Shown here: in pieces, positions 17,336 through 25,298 of the stretch
Layout: every line of letters starts with the position of its first letter
Position numbering within the stretch: the stretch's first letter is position 1
NCBI RefSeq assembly: GCF_003260275.1
Contig: NZ_QJHB01000008.1
Location: forward strand, 62,001-126,000
Source: Homoserinimonas sp. OAct 916
GTDB lineage: Bacteria > Actinomycetota > Actinomycetes > Actinomycetales > Microbacteriaceae
Length of the DNA stretch: 64,000 nucleotides
Reading direction: 5' to 3'
Program-made: the position numbers and the translations under genes
Notes under the pieces: generated by a model
Told to the model about the DNA's origin: nothing
Seen by the model: only the letters and a program-made list of their open reading frames with translations
Database searches by the model: none

Positions 17336-17935
17336 CTAGAGCACCTTGAAGTAGTCGAACGGTTCGTGGCAGGACTGGCACTGGTAGAGCGCCTTGCACG
17401 AGGTGGATCCGAACCGAGCGAGCTCGCGGGTGTTCAGTGAGTTGCACTGGGGGCACTTCACCGCCAGTTGCAGGTGCACCTTGCCGGCGGCCGCGTGGCC
17501 GGTCGGCGGGGCGATTCCGTACTCGGTGAGCTTGTCTTTGCCGGCGCGGCACATCCAGTCGGTGGTCCAGGCCGGAGACAGCACGAAATCGACGCGGGAG
17601 TGCGGATGGCCGGCATCCGCGAGCGCTGCCATCACGTCGGTGGCGATCGTGTCCATGGCCGGGCAGCCGGAATAGGTCGGCGTGACCACCACGACCGCGG
17701 TCTCGACCGCACCGTCCTGGCTGTCGGCGACCTCGACTCGCGCATCGCGCAGAATGCCGAGGTCTTCGATCGTGAGCACCGGCAGTTCCGGATCGCAGAC
17801 GGTCGCCGCGATATCCCAGATCGCGGCTGCCCTCGCATCGCTGGGGCGCGGCCGGGCCTCCCGCTCAATATTGCTCGTGTCAGTAGTGTTCTTGTCAGTA
17901 TTGTTCGTGGTCGTCGAGGCGGTCATCATCGTCAC
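17336..17935 (-). CDS. paaD: Phenylacetyl-CoA epoxidase subunit PaaD
   Basis: DUF59/MIP18-type protein needed for active epoxidase, probably in iron-sulfur maturation. The DUF59 part has VCDPELPVLTIEDLGIL and TPTYSGCPAM; the C-terminal zinc ribbon has KCPQCNS and YQCQSCHEPF. The GTG at 17935 overlaps the paaC TGA as GTGA and has GGGGG seven bases upstream; two ATGs six and nine bases later are alternatives. The first 20 residues are a low-complexity Thr/Asn/Asp tract encoded by tandem 15-bp units that is absent from typical PaaD. Confidence 0.94.
   Translation of the reverse strand: MTMMTASTTTNNTDKNTTDTSNIEREARPRPSDARAAAIWDIAATVCDPELPVLTIEDLGILRDARVEVADSQDGAVETAVVVVTPTYSGCPAMDTIATDVMAALADAGHPHSRVDFVLSPAWTTDWMCRAGKDKLTEYGIAPPTGHAAAGKVHLQLAVKCPQCNSLNTRELARFGSTSCKALYQCQSCHEPFDYFKVL
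17866..17910. repeat. Tandem 15-bp units in the 5' end of paaD
   Basis: caatattgctcgtgt, cagtagtgttcttgt and cagtattgttcgtgg, three imperfect in-frame copies. They encode the Thr/Asn/Asp-rich N-terminal tail of PaaD. Confidence 0.75.
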
Positions 17936-18801
17936 CAGCTTGCCCCCGGATGCTGCCGGGCGAGCACCTGCATCTCGGCCAGGAGCGGCCCCAGGTACTC
18001 CGAGTGCACCCCGCGCCTGCCCCCGCCGCGGGCAATGAAGGTTGCCGGGGCTGTGAGCTCTGCGCGTTCGAGAACCTCGGCCGTGCGGGAGTCGAACCGG
18101 GCACGGAGGGTCGACGGCACCACTGCGATGCCCGACAGCTCTGACTTCAGTTTTCCATCTTTGGTGACGGCGTGGTCGTGAAAGAGCTCGTCGACGTAGG
18201 GCCACAGGTCGATCAGGGCCGTGGCCATCCGTGCGTGCGACTGGTCGGTGCCGATGCCGAGCCTGAGCGTCCACTGTACCGCGTGATCACGGTGGTAGTC
18301 GACCTCCTTGACCGCCTTTGCTGCAATCGCCTGGATCATCGGGTCGGTCGATTTAACGAGCTCGGAGTACAGCTCGAACTGGTAGCTGGAGAAGATCAGC
18401 TGCCTGACAATGGTGTGGGCGAAATCACCATTGGGCTGCTCGACCAGGTGCACGCTGCGAAACTCCGGCTCGTCCCGAAAATAGGCGAGGTCGTCTTCGC
18501 TCTTGTCCCAGGCACGGCCGGCATAGCTGAGCAGCTGGCGGGCATGACCCAACAGGTCGAGGGCAATGTTCGCGAGCGCCACATCCTCCTCGAGCTCAGG
18601 TGCCCGAGAGATCCACTGACCCAACTGCTGGGCGAGGATCAGCGCATCATCGCCGAGGCCGAGCGCGTACTCGGCCACCGCTGTGGACGGCACTGCGGTC
18701 TGCCCGGTCGACGAGTTGGCTACTGCCTGGTTCTCGACCTGGTCGGTCACAGGTTTGTGGGTGACAGCCTTGTCGGTGACGGGCTTGTCGGTCACACTCA
18801 C
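17932..18801 (-). CDS. paaC: Phenylacetyl-CoA epoxidase structural subunit PaaC
   Basis: Ferritin-like helical subunit that forms the PaaAC heterodimer core of the epoxidase. Core segments are YALGLGDDALILAQQLGQWI, ANIALDLLGHARQLLSYAG and KAVKEVDYHRDHAVQWTLRLG. A full diiron ligand set is not expected in this subunit. The GTG at 18801 overlaps the paaB stop as GTGA and gives 289 residues. The first 35 residues precede the family core and consist largely of the repeat TDKPV/TDKAV/THKPV, encoded by four 15-bp units. Confidence 0.95.
   Translation of the reverse strand: MSVTDKPVTDKAVTHKPVTDQVENQAVANSSTGQTAVPSTAVAEYALGLGDDALILAQQLGQWISRAPELEEDVALANIALDLLGHARQLLSYAGRAWDKSEDDLAYFRDEPEFRSVHLVEQPNGDFAHTIVRQLIFSSYQFELYSELVKSTDPMIQAIAAKAVKEVDYHRDHAVQWTLRLGIGTDQSHARMATALIDLWPYVDELFHDHAVTKDGKLKSELSGIAVVPSTLRARFDSRTAEVLERAELTAPATFIARGGGRRGVHSEYLGPLLAEMQVLARQHPGASW
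18740..18799. repeat. Four tandem 15-bp units in the 5' end of paaC
   Basis: Unit ttgtcggtgacgggc with imperfect neighbours (tggtcggtcacaggt, ttgtgggtgacagcc, ttgtcggtcacactc). In frame, encoding the T-D/H-K-P/A-V repeat. Confidence 0.8.
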
Positions 18802-19133
18802 AGGTGCTTCACCCCCTCCGACTTGGTGTAGTAGGAGGCATGTCGGTACTCCTTGCCCTGCGCGGATTCGAAATAGGCGCCCTTGGCGTCGGGATCGCTG
18901 GCGGTCACCTCGGCCGACGGCACCACCCACACCGAGACGCCTTCCATGCGCCGGGTGTACAGATCGCGGGCATTGCGCACGGCCATCGTGGCGTCGGGGG
19001 CGTGCAACGAACCGGCGTGCACGTGTGAGAGTCCACGCGCAGAACGGATGAACACCTCCCACAGCGGCCAGGTCTCGTGCCCGGCAGCCTCGGTGGCCCG
19101 GTTCTCGAACTTGCTGTTCTCCGCCTTCGCCAT
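18798..19133 (-). CDS. paaB: Phenylacetyl-CoA epoxidase subunit PaaB
   Basis: Small PaaB-family subunit (111 residues) that bridges PaaAC heterodimers in the epoxidase. The WPLWEVFIRSARGLSHVHAGSLHAPD segment and KGAYFESAQGKEYRHASYY are characteristic. The ATG shares a base with the paaA TGA (TGATG), and the stop overlaps the paaC start, so the three subunits are translationally coupled. Confidence 0.96.
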   Translation of the reverse strand: MAKAENSKFENRATEAAGHETWPLWEVFIRSARGLSHVHAGSLHAPDATMAVRNARDLYTRRMEGVSVWVVPSAEVTASDPDAKGAYFESAQGKEYRHASYYTKSEGVKHL

Positions 19134-20140
19134 CAGGCTGCCGCTCCTTCGACTGCGCGCCCCGCCGTCTTGCGGGCGTATGCGGCGGCAGCTTCCCGCA
19201 CCCAGGCGCCGTCGTTGTGGGCGTCTCGGCGGCGTTGCAGCCTTTGCGCGTTGCACGGGCCGCGGCCGGCCAGAACTTCCGCAAATTCGTCCCAGTCGAG
19301 CTCGCCGAAATCGTAGTGCCCGCGCTCCTCATTCCATGCGAGTTCGGGGTCGGGGAAGGTGATGCCGAGAACCTCTGCCTGCGGCACGAGCATGTCGACG
19401 AAACGCTGCCGGAGCTCGTCATTGCTGAACCGCTTGATGTTCCACGCCATCGACTGTGCCGAGTTGGTCGATTCCGCATCGGGCGGCCCGAACATCATCA
19501 GGCTCGGGGCGAACCAACGGTTCACCGCATCCTGCGCCATTTCCTGCTGTGCTTGGGTGCCCTGCATCAGCTCGAGCAGAATCTCGAAACCTTGTCGCTG
19601 GTGAAACGACTCCTCCTTGCAGATGCGCACCATGGCGCGGGCGTAGGGGCCGAAGGATGCCCGACACAGCGGCACCTGATTGACGATCGCGGCGCCGTCG
19701 ACCAGCCAACCGATGGCGCCCATATCGGCCCAGGTGGGGGCTGGATAGTTGAAGATGGACGAGTAGCGGGCCTTGCCCTGGATGAGCTGATCGTTCAGCA
19801 CGTCCCGGCCGGTACCGAGCGTCTCGGTCGCGGAGTAGAGGTAGAGCCCGTGCCCGGCTTCATCCTGCACCTTGGCCATCAGGATCGCTTTGCGTTTGAG
19901 GCTCGGTGCGCGGGTGATCCAGTTGGCCTCCGGCTGCATGCCGATGATTTCGGAATGGGCGTGCTGCGACATCTGGCGCACCAGGGTTCTGCGGTAGGCC
20001 GACGGCATCCAGTCACGCGGTTCGATTCGCTTGTCGTCTGCGATGACGCTCTCGAACAGTGCTCGTTCCTCGTCGGTGCCCTCACCGGCATCCGTGACTG
20101 CTGACACCGCGTGGGGGGTGCGTGGTTCACTCACCGTCAT
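19133..20140 (-). CDS. paaA: Phenylacetyl-CoA epoxidase catalytic subunit PaaA
   Basis: Diiron oxygenase subunit (335 residues) that epoxidises the aromatic ring of phenylacetyl-CoA. Iron-ligand motifs typical of the ferritin-like fold are visible: [14 protein letters not shown] (E..H) and [14 protein letters not shown] (E..H); the earlier [15 protein letters not shown] helix is also conserved. It is the first gene of paaABCDEG. The 209-bp divergent gap to paaI carries two copies of the proposed PaaR operator, one near each gene. Confidence 0.97.
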   Translation of the reverse strand: MTVSEPRTPHAVSAVTDAGEGTDEERALFESVIADDKRIEPRDWMPSAYRRTLVRQMSQHAHSEIIGMQPEANWITRAPSLKRKAILMAKVQDEAGHGLYLYSATETLGTGRDVLNDQLIQGKARYSSIFNYPAPTWADMGAIGWLVDGAAIVNQVPLCRASFGPYARAMVRICKEESFHQRQGFEILLELMQGTQAQQEMAQDAVNRWFAPSLMMFGPPDAESTNSAQSMAWNIKRFSNDELRQRFVDMLVPQAEVLGITFPDPELAWNEERGHYDFGELDWDEFAEVLAGRGPCNAQRLQRRRDAHNDGAWVREAAAAYARKTAGRAVEGAAA

Positions 20141-20197
20141 GACAACCTCGTCTCACTGGTCCTACCGCCGGGATTGGGGTAGAGCCCCGCGGCACTC

Positions 20198-20224
20198 TAA
20201 TTACCGACCGCTCGTTCAGTATAG
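20198..20224. promoter_or_regulatory. Proposed PaaR operator at the paaA promoter
   Basis: taATTACCGACCGctcgTTCAGTAtag. It shares ATTACCGACCG exactly with the sites before paaI (minus strand) and paaJ. TetR-type PaaR of other Actinobacteria binds ACCG/CGGT palindromes of this kind; binding here is inferred from the threefold recurrence. Confidence 0.65.
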
Positions 20225-20312
20225 TTTGCAAGTCTAGTCACCGTGGGATGCCCGAGCAATCATTCCGGGACCGGCGGCGATGGGCACACTGACGCCTTCG
20301 CACCTACTATGG

Positions 20313-20342
20313 GATTACCGATTGACCATTCGGTCGGTAATC
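20313..20342. promoter_or_regulatory. Proposed PaaR operator at the paaI promoter
   Basis: Perfect 9-bp inverted arms GATTACCGA and TCGGTAATC separated by 12 bases; the minus strand reads ATTACCGACCG as at the other two sites. It ends about 16 bases before the paaI start, where a bound repressor would block transcription. Confidence 0.7.
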
Positions 20343-20358
20343 GATCGAGGTGACGCAC

Positions 20359-20898
20359 GTGACGAGCAAGCCTGTTGCCGCGCCGGGTTGGACGGGGCCC
20401 ACCCTGGCCACCGATTCCGCAGCGGCAGCCGTGCGCATGTTCGAGAACGATCGGGCATCGGCGGCACTGGGGATGCATGTCATCACGCTCACCCCCGGCC
20501 ACGCAGTGATCACCATGCGAGTGCGCAACGACATGCTGAACGGGTTTGCGATCGCGCACGGCGGCTTCATCTTCGCGTTGGCCGACACGGCATTCGCCGC
20601 GGCCTGCAACGAGGACGAACGGGTGACGGTCGCTTCGGGCGCCGAGATCTCGTACCTACGCCCCGCGCGGGAGGGCCAGTTGCTCACCGCAACCGCGCAC
20701 CGCCGCCACCTGTCAGGGCGCAACGGTATCTACGACGTGCAGGTGACGAACGAAGACGAGGTGATCGCGGAGTTCCGTGGGCGCAGCAGGATCACGTCGA
20801 TGTCTGCTCCAACAGCTGTGTCGCCCGAAGAGAAAGTGTCACCCCAAGAAGAAGTGTCACCCAAAGAAGAAGTGTCGCCTCCCGACGAAGGAGCCTGA
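20359..20898 (+). CDS. paaI: Hydroxyphenylacetyl-CoA thioesterase PaaI with repeat tail
   Basis: Hot-dog-fold thioesterase that frees CoA from dead-end (hydroxy)phenylacetyl-CoA derivatives. The hot-dog motif is MLNGFAIAHGGFIFALADTAFA, with the helix after HGG; ASGAEISYLRPAREGQLLTATA forms the following strands. The GTG at 20359 has GAGGTG six bases upstream; a GTG at 20350 is the alternative. The family core ends near RGRSRITS. It is followed by a tail of four acidic/basic hexapeptides (VSPEEK, VSPQEE, VSPKEE, VSPPDE) not found in the family. Next gene paaK starts two bases after the stop. Confidence 0.92.
   Translation: MTSKPVAAPGWTGPTLATDSAAAAVRMFENDRASAALGMHVITLTPGHAVITMRVRNDMLNGFAIAHGGFIFALADTAFAAACNEDERVTVASGAEISYLRPAREGQLLTATAHRRHLSGRNGIYDVQVTNEDEVIAEFRGRSRITSMSAPTAVSPEEKVSPQEEVSPKEEVSPPDEGA
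20818..20889. repeat. Four tandem 18-bp units at the 3' end of paaI
   Basis: gtgtcgcccgaagagaaa, gtgtcaccccaagaagaa, gtgtcacccaaagaagaa and gtgtcgcctcccgacgaa. In frame, encoding the VSPxEE tail. The last unit also supplies part of the purine-rich sequence leading into the paaK ribosome site. Confidence 0.9.
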
Positions 20899-20900
20899 TC

Positions 20901-22223
20901 ATGTCGCCGACCTCCACCACCCGCCTGGGCCCTGCCCCCAACCCCGATTCGCTCGACGTCGAAGAGCGGATGAGCCGGGACGAACTGGAGAACCTCCAGT
21001 TGACCCGCTTGAAGCAGACCCTCCACTACGCCTACGAAAAGGTCGCGCTGTATCGGCAGAAGTTCGATGACGCCGGGGTGCGTCCCGATGATCTGGTCAC
21101 ACTGGAAGACCTCGCCAAGTTTCCGTTCACGACCAAAGAAGACCTGCGCGTCACCTACCCATACGGGATGTTCGCGGTGCCGATGAACGAGGTGGTCCGC
21201 ATCCACGCCTCGTCGGGCACCACCGGGCGGGCCACGGTTGTCGGCTACACCAGACAGGATCTCGAAACCTGGGCCGGCCTCATCGCCCGAAGCCTGCGTG
21301 CCGGCGGGGTGCGTCCGGGCCACGTGGTGCAGAACTCCTACGGTTACGGGTTGTTCACCGGCGGCCTCGGCCTGCACGGCGGTGCGGAGAGACTCGGCTG
21401 CACCGTGATCCCGATGTCGGGCGGACAGACGCCGAAACAGGTGCAGCTGATCGTCGATCTGAAACCGGATGCCATCTTCTGCACCCCCAGCTATCTGTTG
21501 ACGATCGCCGACGAGATGATCGCCCAGGGCATCGACCGGGGGTCGACCTCGTTGAAGTTCGCGGTTCTGGGCGCAGAGCCCTGGACGGCAGAGATGCGTG
21601 GGGAGTTGGAGGAGCGGCTCGACATCGATGCCACCGACATCTACGGACTGAGCGAGGTGATGGGGCCAGGGGTCGCCAACGAGTGCGTCGAGTCGAAGGA
21701 CGGGCCGCACATCTGGGAAGACCATTTCAGACCGGAGATCGTTGACCCAGACACTGGCCAGGTGCGTGCCGACGGCGAGCACGGCGAACTGGTCTTCACA
21801 TCGCTGACCAAGCAGGCCCTCCCTGTCATTCGGTATCGCACCCACGACCTGGCGGCGTTGCTTCCGGGAACCGCCCGGCCCGCAATGCGTCGGATGGAAC
21901 GGATCTCCGGCCGCACCGACGACATGATCATTCTGCGCGGGGTGAACCTGTTCCCGACCCAGATCGAGGAACTGGCCCTGCACATTCCGCAACTGTCCCC
22001 GCATTTCATCCTGGAGCTGACCCGACCGGCCAGGCTCGATGTGTTGACGGTGCGTGTCGAGCCACGGGAGGGGCTTGAAGCTGTTGCCGCCGACCTTGCC
22101 GCGCTCGAGTTGTCGTCATCGATCAAGCGGCACATCGGCGCTACCGTGAGGGTCGAGCTTGCGGCCGTGGGCAGTCTGGAGCGCAGCAGCGGCAAGCTGA
22201 AGCGCGTCTACGACCACAGGTGA
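20901..22223 (+). CDS. paaK: Phenylacetate--CoA ligase
   Basis: Activates phenylacetate to phenylacetyl-CoA with ATP, the entry step of the pathway. Adenylate-forming signatures are IHASSGTTGRATVVGYT (P-loop), IYGLSEVMGPGVA, YRTHDLA and RTDDMIILRGVNLFPTQIE (hinge); the catalytic lysine is in the terminal SSGKLKRV. Length 440 fits PaaK. GAAGGAG seven bases upstream supports the ATG. A longer open frame across paaI is not the gene. Confidence 0.97.
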   Translation: MSPTSTTRLGPAPNPDSLDVEERMSRDELENLQLTRLKQTLHYAYEKVALYRQKFDDAGVRPDDLVTLEDLAKFPFTTKEDLRVTYPYGMFAVPMNEVVRIHASSGTTGRATVVGYTRQDLETWAGLIARSLRAGGVRPGHVVQNSYGYGLFTGGLGLHGGAERLGCTVIPMSGGQTPKQVQLIVDLKPDAIFCTPSYLLTIADEMIAQGIDRGSTSLKFAVLGAEPWTAEMRGELEERLDIDATDIYGLSEVMGPGVANECVESKDGPHIWEDHFRPEIVDPDTGQVRADGEHGELVFTSLTKQALPVIRYRTHDLAALLPGTARPAMRRMERISGRTDDMIILRGVNLFPTQIEELALHIPQLSPHFILELTRPARLDVLTVRVEPREGLEAVAADLAALELSSSIKRHIGATVRVELAAVGSLERSSGKLKRVYDHR

Positions 22224-22263
22224 GCCGCGCCACGCGCACGCCAGTGCGAGCACCACGTTTGCA

Positions 22264-22339
22264 GCCAGCACCAGGCTTTTCAGCCAGCACCCCGTTTCTT
22301 AGCCAGCACCACATTTCTTAGCCAGCACCACGACTTGAG
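22264..22339. repeat. Four tandem 19-bp units between paaK and paaR
   Basis: gccagcaccaggcttttca, gccagcaccccgtttctta, gccagcaccacatttctta and gccagcaccacgacttgag, with a more diverged copy just upstream at about 22241. Noncoding; fills most of the gap and ends next to the paaR leader. Confidence 0.9.
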
Positions 22340-22369
22340 AAAGGACGAACGGCTCGCCGCCAACGAATC

Positions 22370-23020
22370 ATGACCCCCACCCGGATTGAAACCACCCAGG
22401 ACAACACGGTCGCTCCGGCCACCGCTGACGCACCAGCCGCTCGACGCGGTCGGCCCGGCTACGACCAGCGTGCCGTGCTACAGGTCGCGGTCACGGCGTT
22501 CAACACCCATGGCTACGAGGCCACGTCGATGGGAATGCTCGCCGACGCGTTAGGCATCAGCAAGTCGGCGATCTACCACCACGTCGCCAGCAAGGGAGAC
22601 CTGCTCCGGCTCGCGCTCGATGAGGCCCTGGGCGGCCTGGAGGGCGTACTCGCCGAACCGGGCGCGACGACCGGGCCGGTGGACGCCCGCCTCGAACACG
22701 TCATCCGCGGCGCCGTACATGTGCTGGTGGAGCGGCTGCCGTTTGTCACGCTGCTGCTGCGGGTGCGCGGCAACACCGAAGTGGAGCGGGATGCCCTCAC
22801 CCGCCGCCGCGACTTCGACCACCGGGTGGCACTTCTCGTCGACGCCGCCCGAGACGAGGGCAGCCTGCGCCAGGACGTCGATGCGCGCGTGGTCACCCGG
22901 CTGCTGTTCGGCATGGTCAACTCCATCGTCGAGTGGTACCGGCCCGATGGCCCCGAACCCGCGCAAAAACTGGCCGACGACATCGTCACGGTCGCCTTCG
23001 ACGGCCTGCACAGTCGCTGA
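22370..23020 (+). CDS. paaR: TetR family regulator, probable phenylacetate repressor PaaR
   Basis: 216-residue TetR protein. The helix-turn-helix lies in about residues 32-78 (AVLQVAVTAFNTHGYEATSMGMLADALGISKSAIYHHVASK), with the YHHV recognition-helix motif; the C-terminal part is a ligand-binding helical domain. Downstream of paaIK on the same strand, and with a shared palindrome at all three paa promoters, it is the natural candidate repressor, with phenylacetyl-CoA as the expected inducer. No copy of the operator precedes its own gene, so it may be read through from paaIK. Confidence 0.85.
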   Translation: MTPTRIETTQDNTVAPATADAPAARRGRPGYDQRAVLQVAVTAFNTHGYEATSMGMLADALGISKSAIYHHVASKGDLLRLALDEALGGLEGVLAEPGATTGPVDARLEHVIRGAVHVLVERLPFVTLLLRVRGNTEVERDALTRRRDFDHRVALLVDAARDEGSLRQDVDARVVTRLLFGMVNSIVEWYRPDGPEPAQKLADDIVTVAFDGLHSR

Positions 23021-23062
23021 ACCACGCTCTCGGGCATGCGCCGACCAGCGCTCTCCCTCACG

Positions 23063-23123
23063 GCGCGCCACTTGGAACGCATCGCCCCGGTTCAACCGGG
23101 CGCCTAGTGTTCCAACTGGAGCG
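23063..23123. repeat. 61-bp palindromic repeat, copy A
   Basis: Begins GCGCGCCACTTGGAACGC and ends GTTCCAACTGGAGCG; an imperfect hairpin with CCCCGGTT/AACCGGG at the tip. It matches copies B and C over exactly 61 bases. It lies 42 bases after the paaR stop and contains the stop of the frameshifted gene on the other strand. Confidence 0.85.
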
Positions 23124-23606
23124 ACCTGTGAAAATGGGCGGTCAGAGGCTCGAGTGTGATGGCTCTTGGAGGGCCGGCACCCCGGTCGCGCTTGAGATAC
23201 GCATACGGGAAGCTCGAACCGATCAGCTGCCAACCGTCGGCCACCAATCGCCTCACCGTTTTCGGCGAGATCGTCACCCGACGATGCTCCCACTGTGTGT
23301 TCGAATGGATGACGCGGTGATGGGTGGCGCCGAACTCCACGCGTGCCAGCCGTACTGTCCGGCCAGCGCCAACTCCTGCATCTCGTCGAAACTCGTGGTT
23401 GGCCCGATGGTGCGCTCATTCGGGTCGTGTGCTGCCGGCACGGCAGCCGGCGGCGCGAAGCGCTTCTGGGCCGCCTGCTTGGTCATGCCGAGCGTCGCCC
23501 CGATACTCTGCCAGGTGGCTCCCGCTGCGCGCGCCGATCCGACGGTCGTGTGCAGTCTCGCTGACCTCTGGTCGAAAGCCACGGCCGATGATGCGTGCAG
23601 CCACAC
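23104..23606 (-). pseudogene. Frameshifted DNA-binding (HTH) protein gene
   Basis: Two frames on the minus strand make one protein of about 165 residues. The upstream frame reads ARAAGATWQSIGATLGMTKQAAQKRF (helix-turn-helix) and runs to ALAGQYGWHA. The downstream frame continues VEFGATHHRVIHSNTQWEHRRV and VRRLVADGWQLIGSSFPYAYLKRD, which are the expected next segments of this actinobacterial family. The switch falls near 23338, at GCACGCGTGGAG, where one missing G would restore the frame (GCG-GTG-GAG). Either a recent inactivating deletion or an assembly error. Function unknown beyond the HTH. Confidence 0.7.
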
Positions 23607-23640
23607 GCCTCAGGACGGGCAGAAAGTGCGTCACCGGGTA

Positions 23641-23669
23641 TTGTCAAACCCTATACAGGCGCATAAAAT
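23641..23669 (+). promoter_or_regulatory. Promoter of the tetR-ABC operon, apparently leaderless
   Basis: TTGTCA at 23641-23646 and TAAAAT at 23664-23669 with a 17-base spacer. The expected start site, six to seven bases on, coincides with the ATG at 23677, and no ribosome site is present. Direct repeats ctatacaggcg and ctatacatgcg, 20 bases apart, flank the -10 and are candidate autorepressor sites. Confidence 0.65.
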
Positions 23670-23676
23670 ACTATAC

Positions 23677-24378
23677 ATGCGTGCAGTACCCTTCATTCGT
23701 AACCCTGACCTGACCACGCGCGCGCGCCTGCGCAACTCCGCCATCGAAGAGTTCGCCCTCCGCGGGTTCGACGCTTCGGTTCGCGAGATCGCGGCGCACG
23801 CCGGGGTGAGCGCAGGGCTCATCACGCACCATTTCGGTTCCAAGCAGAAGTTGCGCCAGGAGTGCGACGCCGAGGTGCTCAGCCAGTACGGCACCCTCAA
23901 GAGCGACGGCATCGCCATGTCTCCGACCCAGACGATGGCCATGATGGCCGAGCTCGACGACTATGCGCCGATGCTCGTCTACATCTTGCGCAGCGTGCGG
24001 GAGGGGGGCCCGGCAGGGGTCACGTTTCTCGAGAACATGATCGATGAGGCGGTCAGGTTCTCCGAAGAAGGAGTATCGGCCGGCATTGTGCGGCCCAGCC
24101 GAGACCCGTTGGCCCGCGCCCGCTATCTGGTCACCTCGAGTCTCGGCGGGTTACTCCTCCAGCTCTCACTTCAGCCCCAGCTCGACCTCGCCGACGTTGG
24201 ACCGACTGTGCGCCGGCTCGTCGAAGAGATCACTCTGCCCACGCTCGAGTTGTACACAGAAGGCGTCCTCGCAGACCGCCGGTACCTCGACGAATACCTT
24301 CTCCAACTCGGTGAGCCTCCCGGGGGCACGGCCACGTTCACCGCATCCACCCCACAATTTCCGGAGAGCACCCCATGA
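23677..24378 (+). CDS. TetR family regulator of an ABC exporter
   Basis: 233-residue TetR protein with N-terminal HTH ([39 protein letters not shown]) and a long TetR C-terminal domain. The stop overlaps the ATP-binding protein start as ATGA, so it is the first gene of a three-gene export operon and probably represses it in response to the exported drug. The ATG lies at the predicted transcription start, pointing to a leaderless message. Confidence 0.88.
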   Translation: MRAVPFIRNPDLTTRARLRNSAIEEFALRGFDASVREIAAHAGVSAGLITHHFGSKQKLRQECDAEVLSQYGTLKSDGIAMSPTQTMAMMAELDDYAPMLVYILRSVREGGPAGVTFLENMIDEAVRFSEEGVSAGIVRPSRDPLARARYLVTSSLGGLLLQLSLQPQLDLADVGPTVRRLVEEITLPTLELYTEGVLADRRYLDEYLLQLGEPPGGTATFTASTPQFPESTP

Positions 24379-25298
24379 CCACTACATTCGCCGTCGACGT
24401 TCGCGGACTCACCAAGAGATTCGGTACCACACGGGCCCTCGATGGGCTCAACCTGCAGGTCGAAGCCGGAACCGTCGCCGGCTTTTTGGGCCCGAACGGA
24501 TCCGGCAAATCCACGACAATCCGCATCCTGCTGGGCCTGCTGCGGGCCGATGGTGGCGAGGCCACGCTGCTGGGCGGGGACCCCTGGCGGGATGCGGTTC
24601 AACTGCACCGCCGCATTGCCTATGTCGCCGGCGACGTGACGCTCTGGCCGAACCTCACCGGCGGCCAGACCATCGACATCCTCGGTTCGCTGCGCGGCGA
24701 CCTCGACCGCGACCGGGTGGATGACTTTCTCGCCCGGTTCGACCTCGACCCGACCAAGAAGGCACGCAGTTATTCAAAGGGCAACCGTCAGAAGGTGGCA
24801 CTCGTGGCCGCGTTCGCGAGCCGTGCCGAGCTGCTCTTTCTCGACGAACCCACGAATGGGCTCGACCCGTTGATGGAAGGGGTGTTCACCGAGTGCGTCG
24901 CCGAGGCGCGAGCCGAGGGGCGTTCAGTGCTGCTGTCGAGTCACATCTTCGCCGAGGTGGAGAAGCTGTGCGACACCGTGACGATCATCCGCGACGGCCG
25001 CACCGTCGAATCGGGCACCCTGAAGGACTTGCGTCACCTGAAGCGGTCGACGGTGACCGTGACCCTGGACAGTGATCCCGCGGCACTTGAGGCGATCGAC
25101 GGAGTGCACGACCTTATCGCCGACGGTGGGCACACGAGTTTCACCGTGGACAGCGTGGCGCTACCTCGGGTTCTCACGGCGCTGGCGGCACTCGGGCCGC
25201 GCGACCTCGTCTCGACGCCGCCGTCGCTCGAAGAACTGTTCCTTCGCCATTACGGGGTGCACGCCGCCGCCGATGATCACGAGGTGGCACGGCCATGA
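24375..25298 (+). CDS. ABC exporter ATP-binding protein
   Basis: Nucleotide-binding subunit, 307 residues. Walker A is GPNGSGKST at residues 39-47, the signature is YSKGNRQKV, Walker B is [12 protein letters not shown], and the switch histidine is in [12 protein letters not shown]. Residues from about 225 form the C-terminal extension seen in drug-export ATPases of the DrrA type. Stop and start overlap with the permease (ATGA). Substrate unknown; neighbours of this type export polyketides or other hydrophobic drugs. Confidence 0.93.
   Translation: MTTTFAVDVRGLTKRFGTTRALDGLNLQVEAGTVAGFLGPNGSGKSTTIRILLGLLRADGGEATLLGGDPWRDAVQLHRRIAYVAGDVTLWPNLTGGQTIDILGSLRGDLDRDRVDDFLARFDLDPTKKARSYSKGNRQKVALVAAFASRAELLFLDEPTNGLDPLMEGVFTECVAEARAEGRSVLLSSHIFAEVEKLCDTVTIIRDGRTVESGTLKDLRHLKRSTVTVTLDSDPAALEAIDGVHDLIADGGHTSFTVDSVALPRVLTALAALGPRDLVSTPPSLEELFLRHYGVHAAADDHEVARP

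Noticed and set aside
20280-20900. Very long plus-strand frame running through paaI into paaK
   Set aside because: The 5' part is a shadow of paaI in another frame; paaK has its own GAAGGAG and ATG at 20901, and the family N-terminus starts there.
22264-22339. Regular repeats considered as a CRISPR array
   Set aside because: Units are directly adjacent without spacers, and no cas gene is in the window; the same applies to all other tandem arrays.
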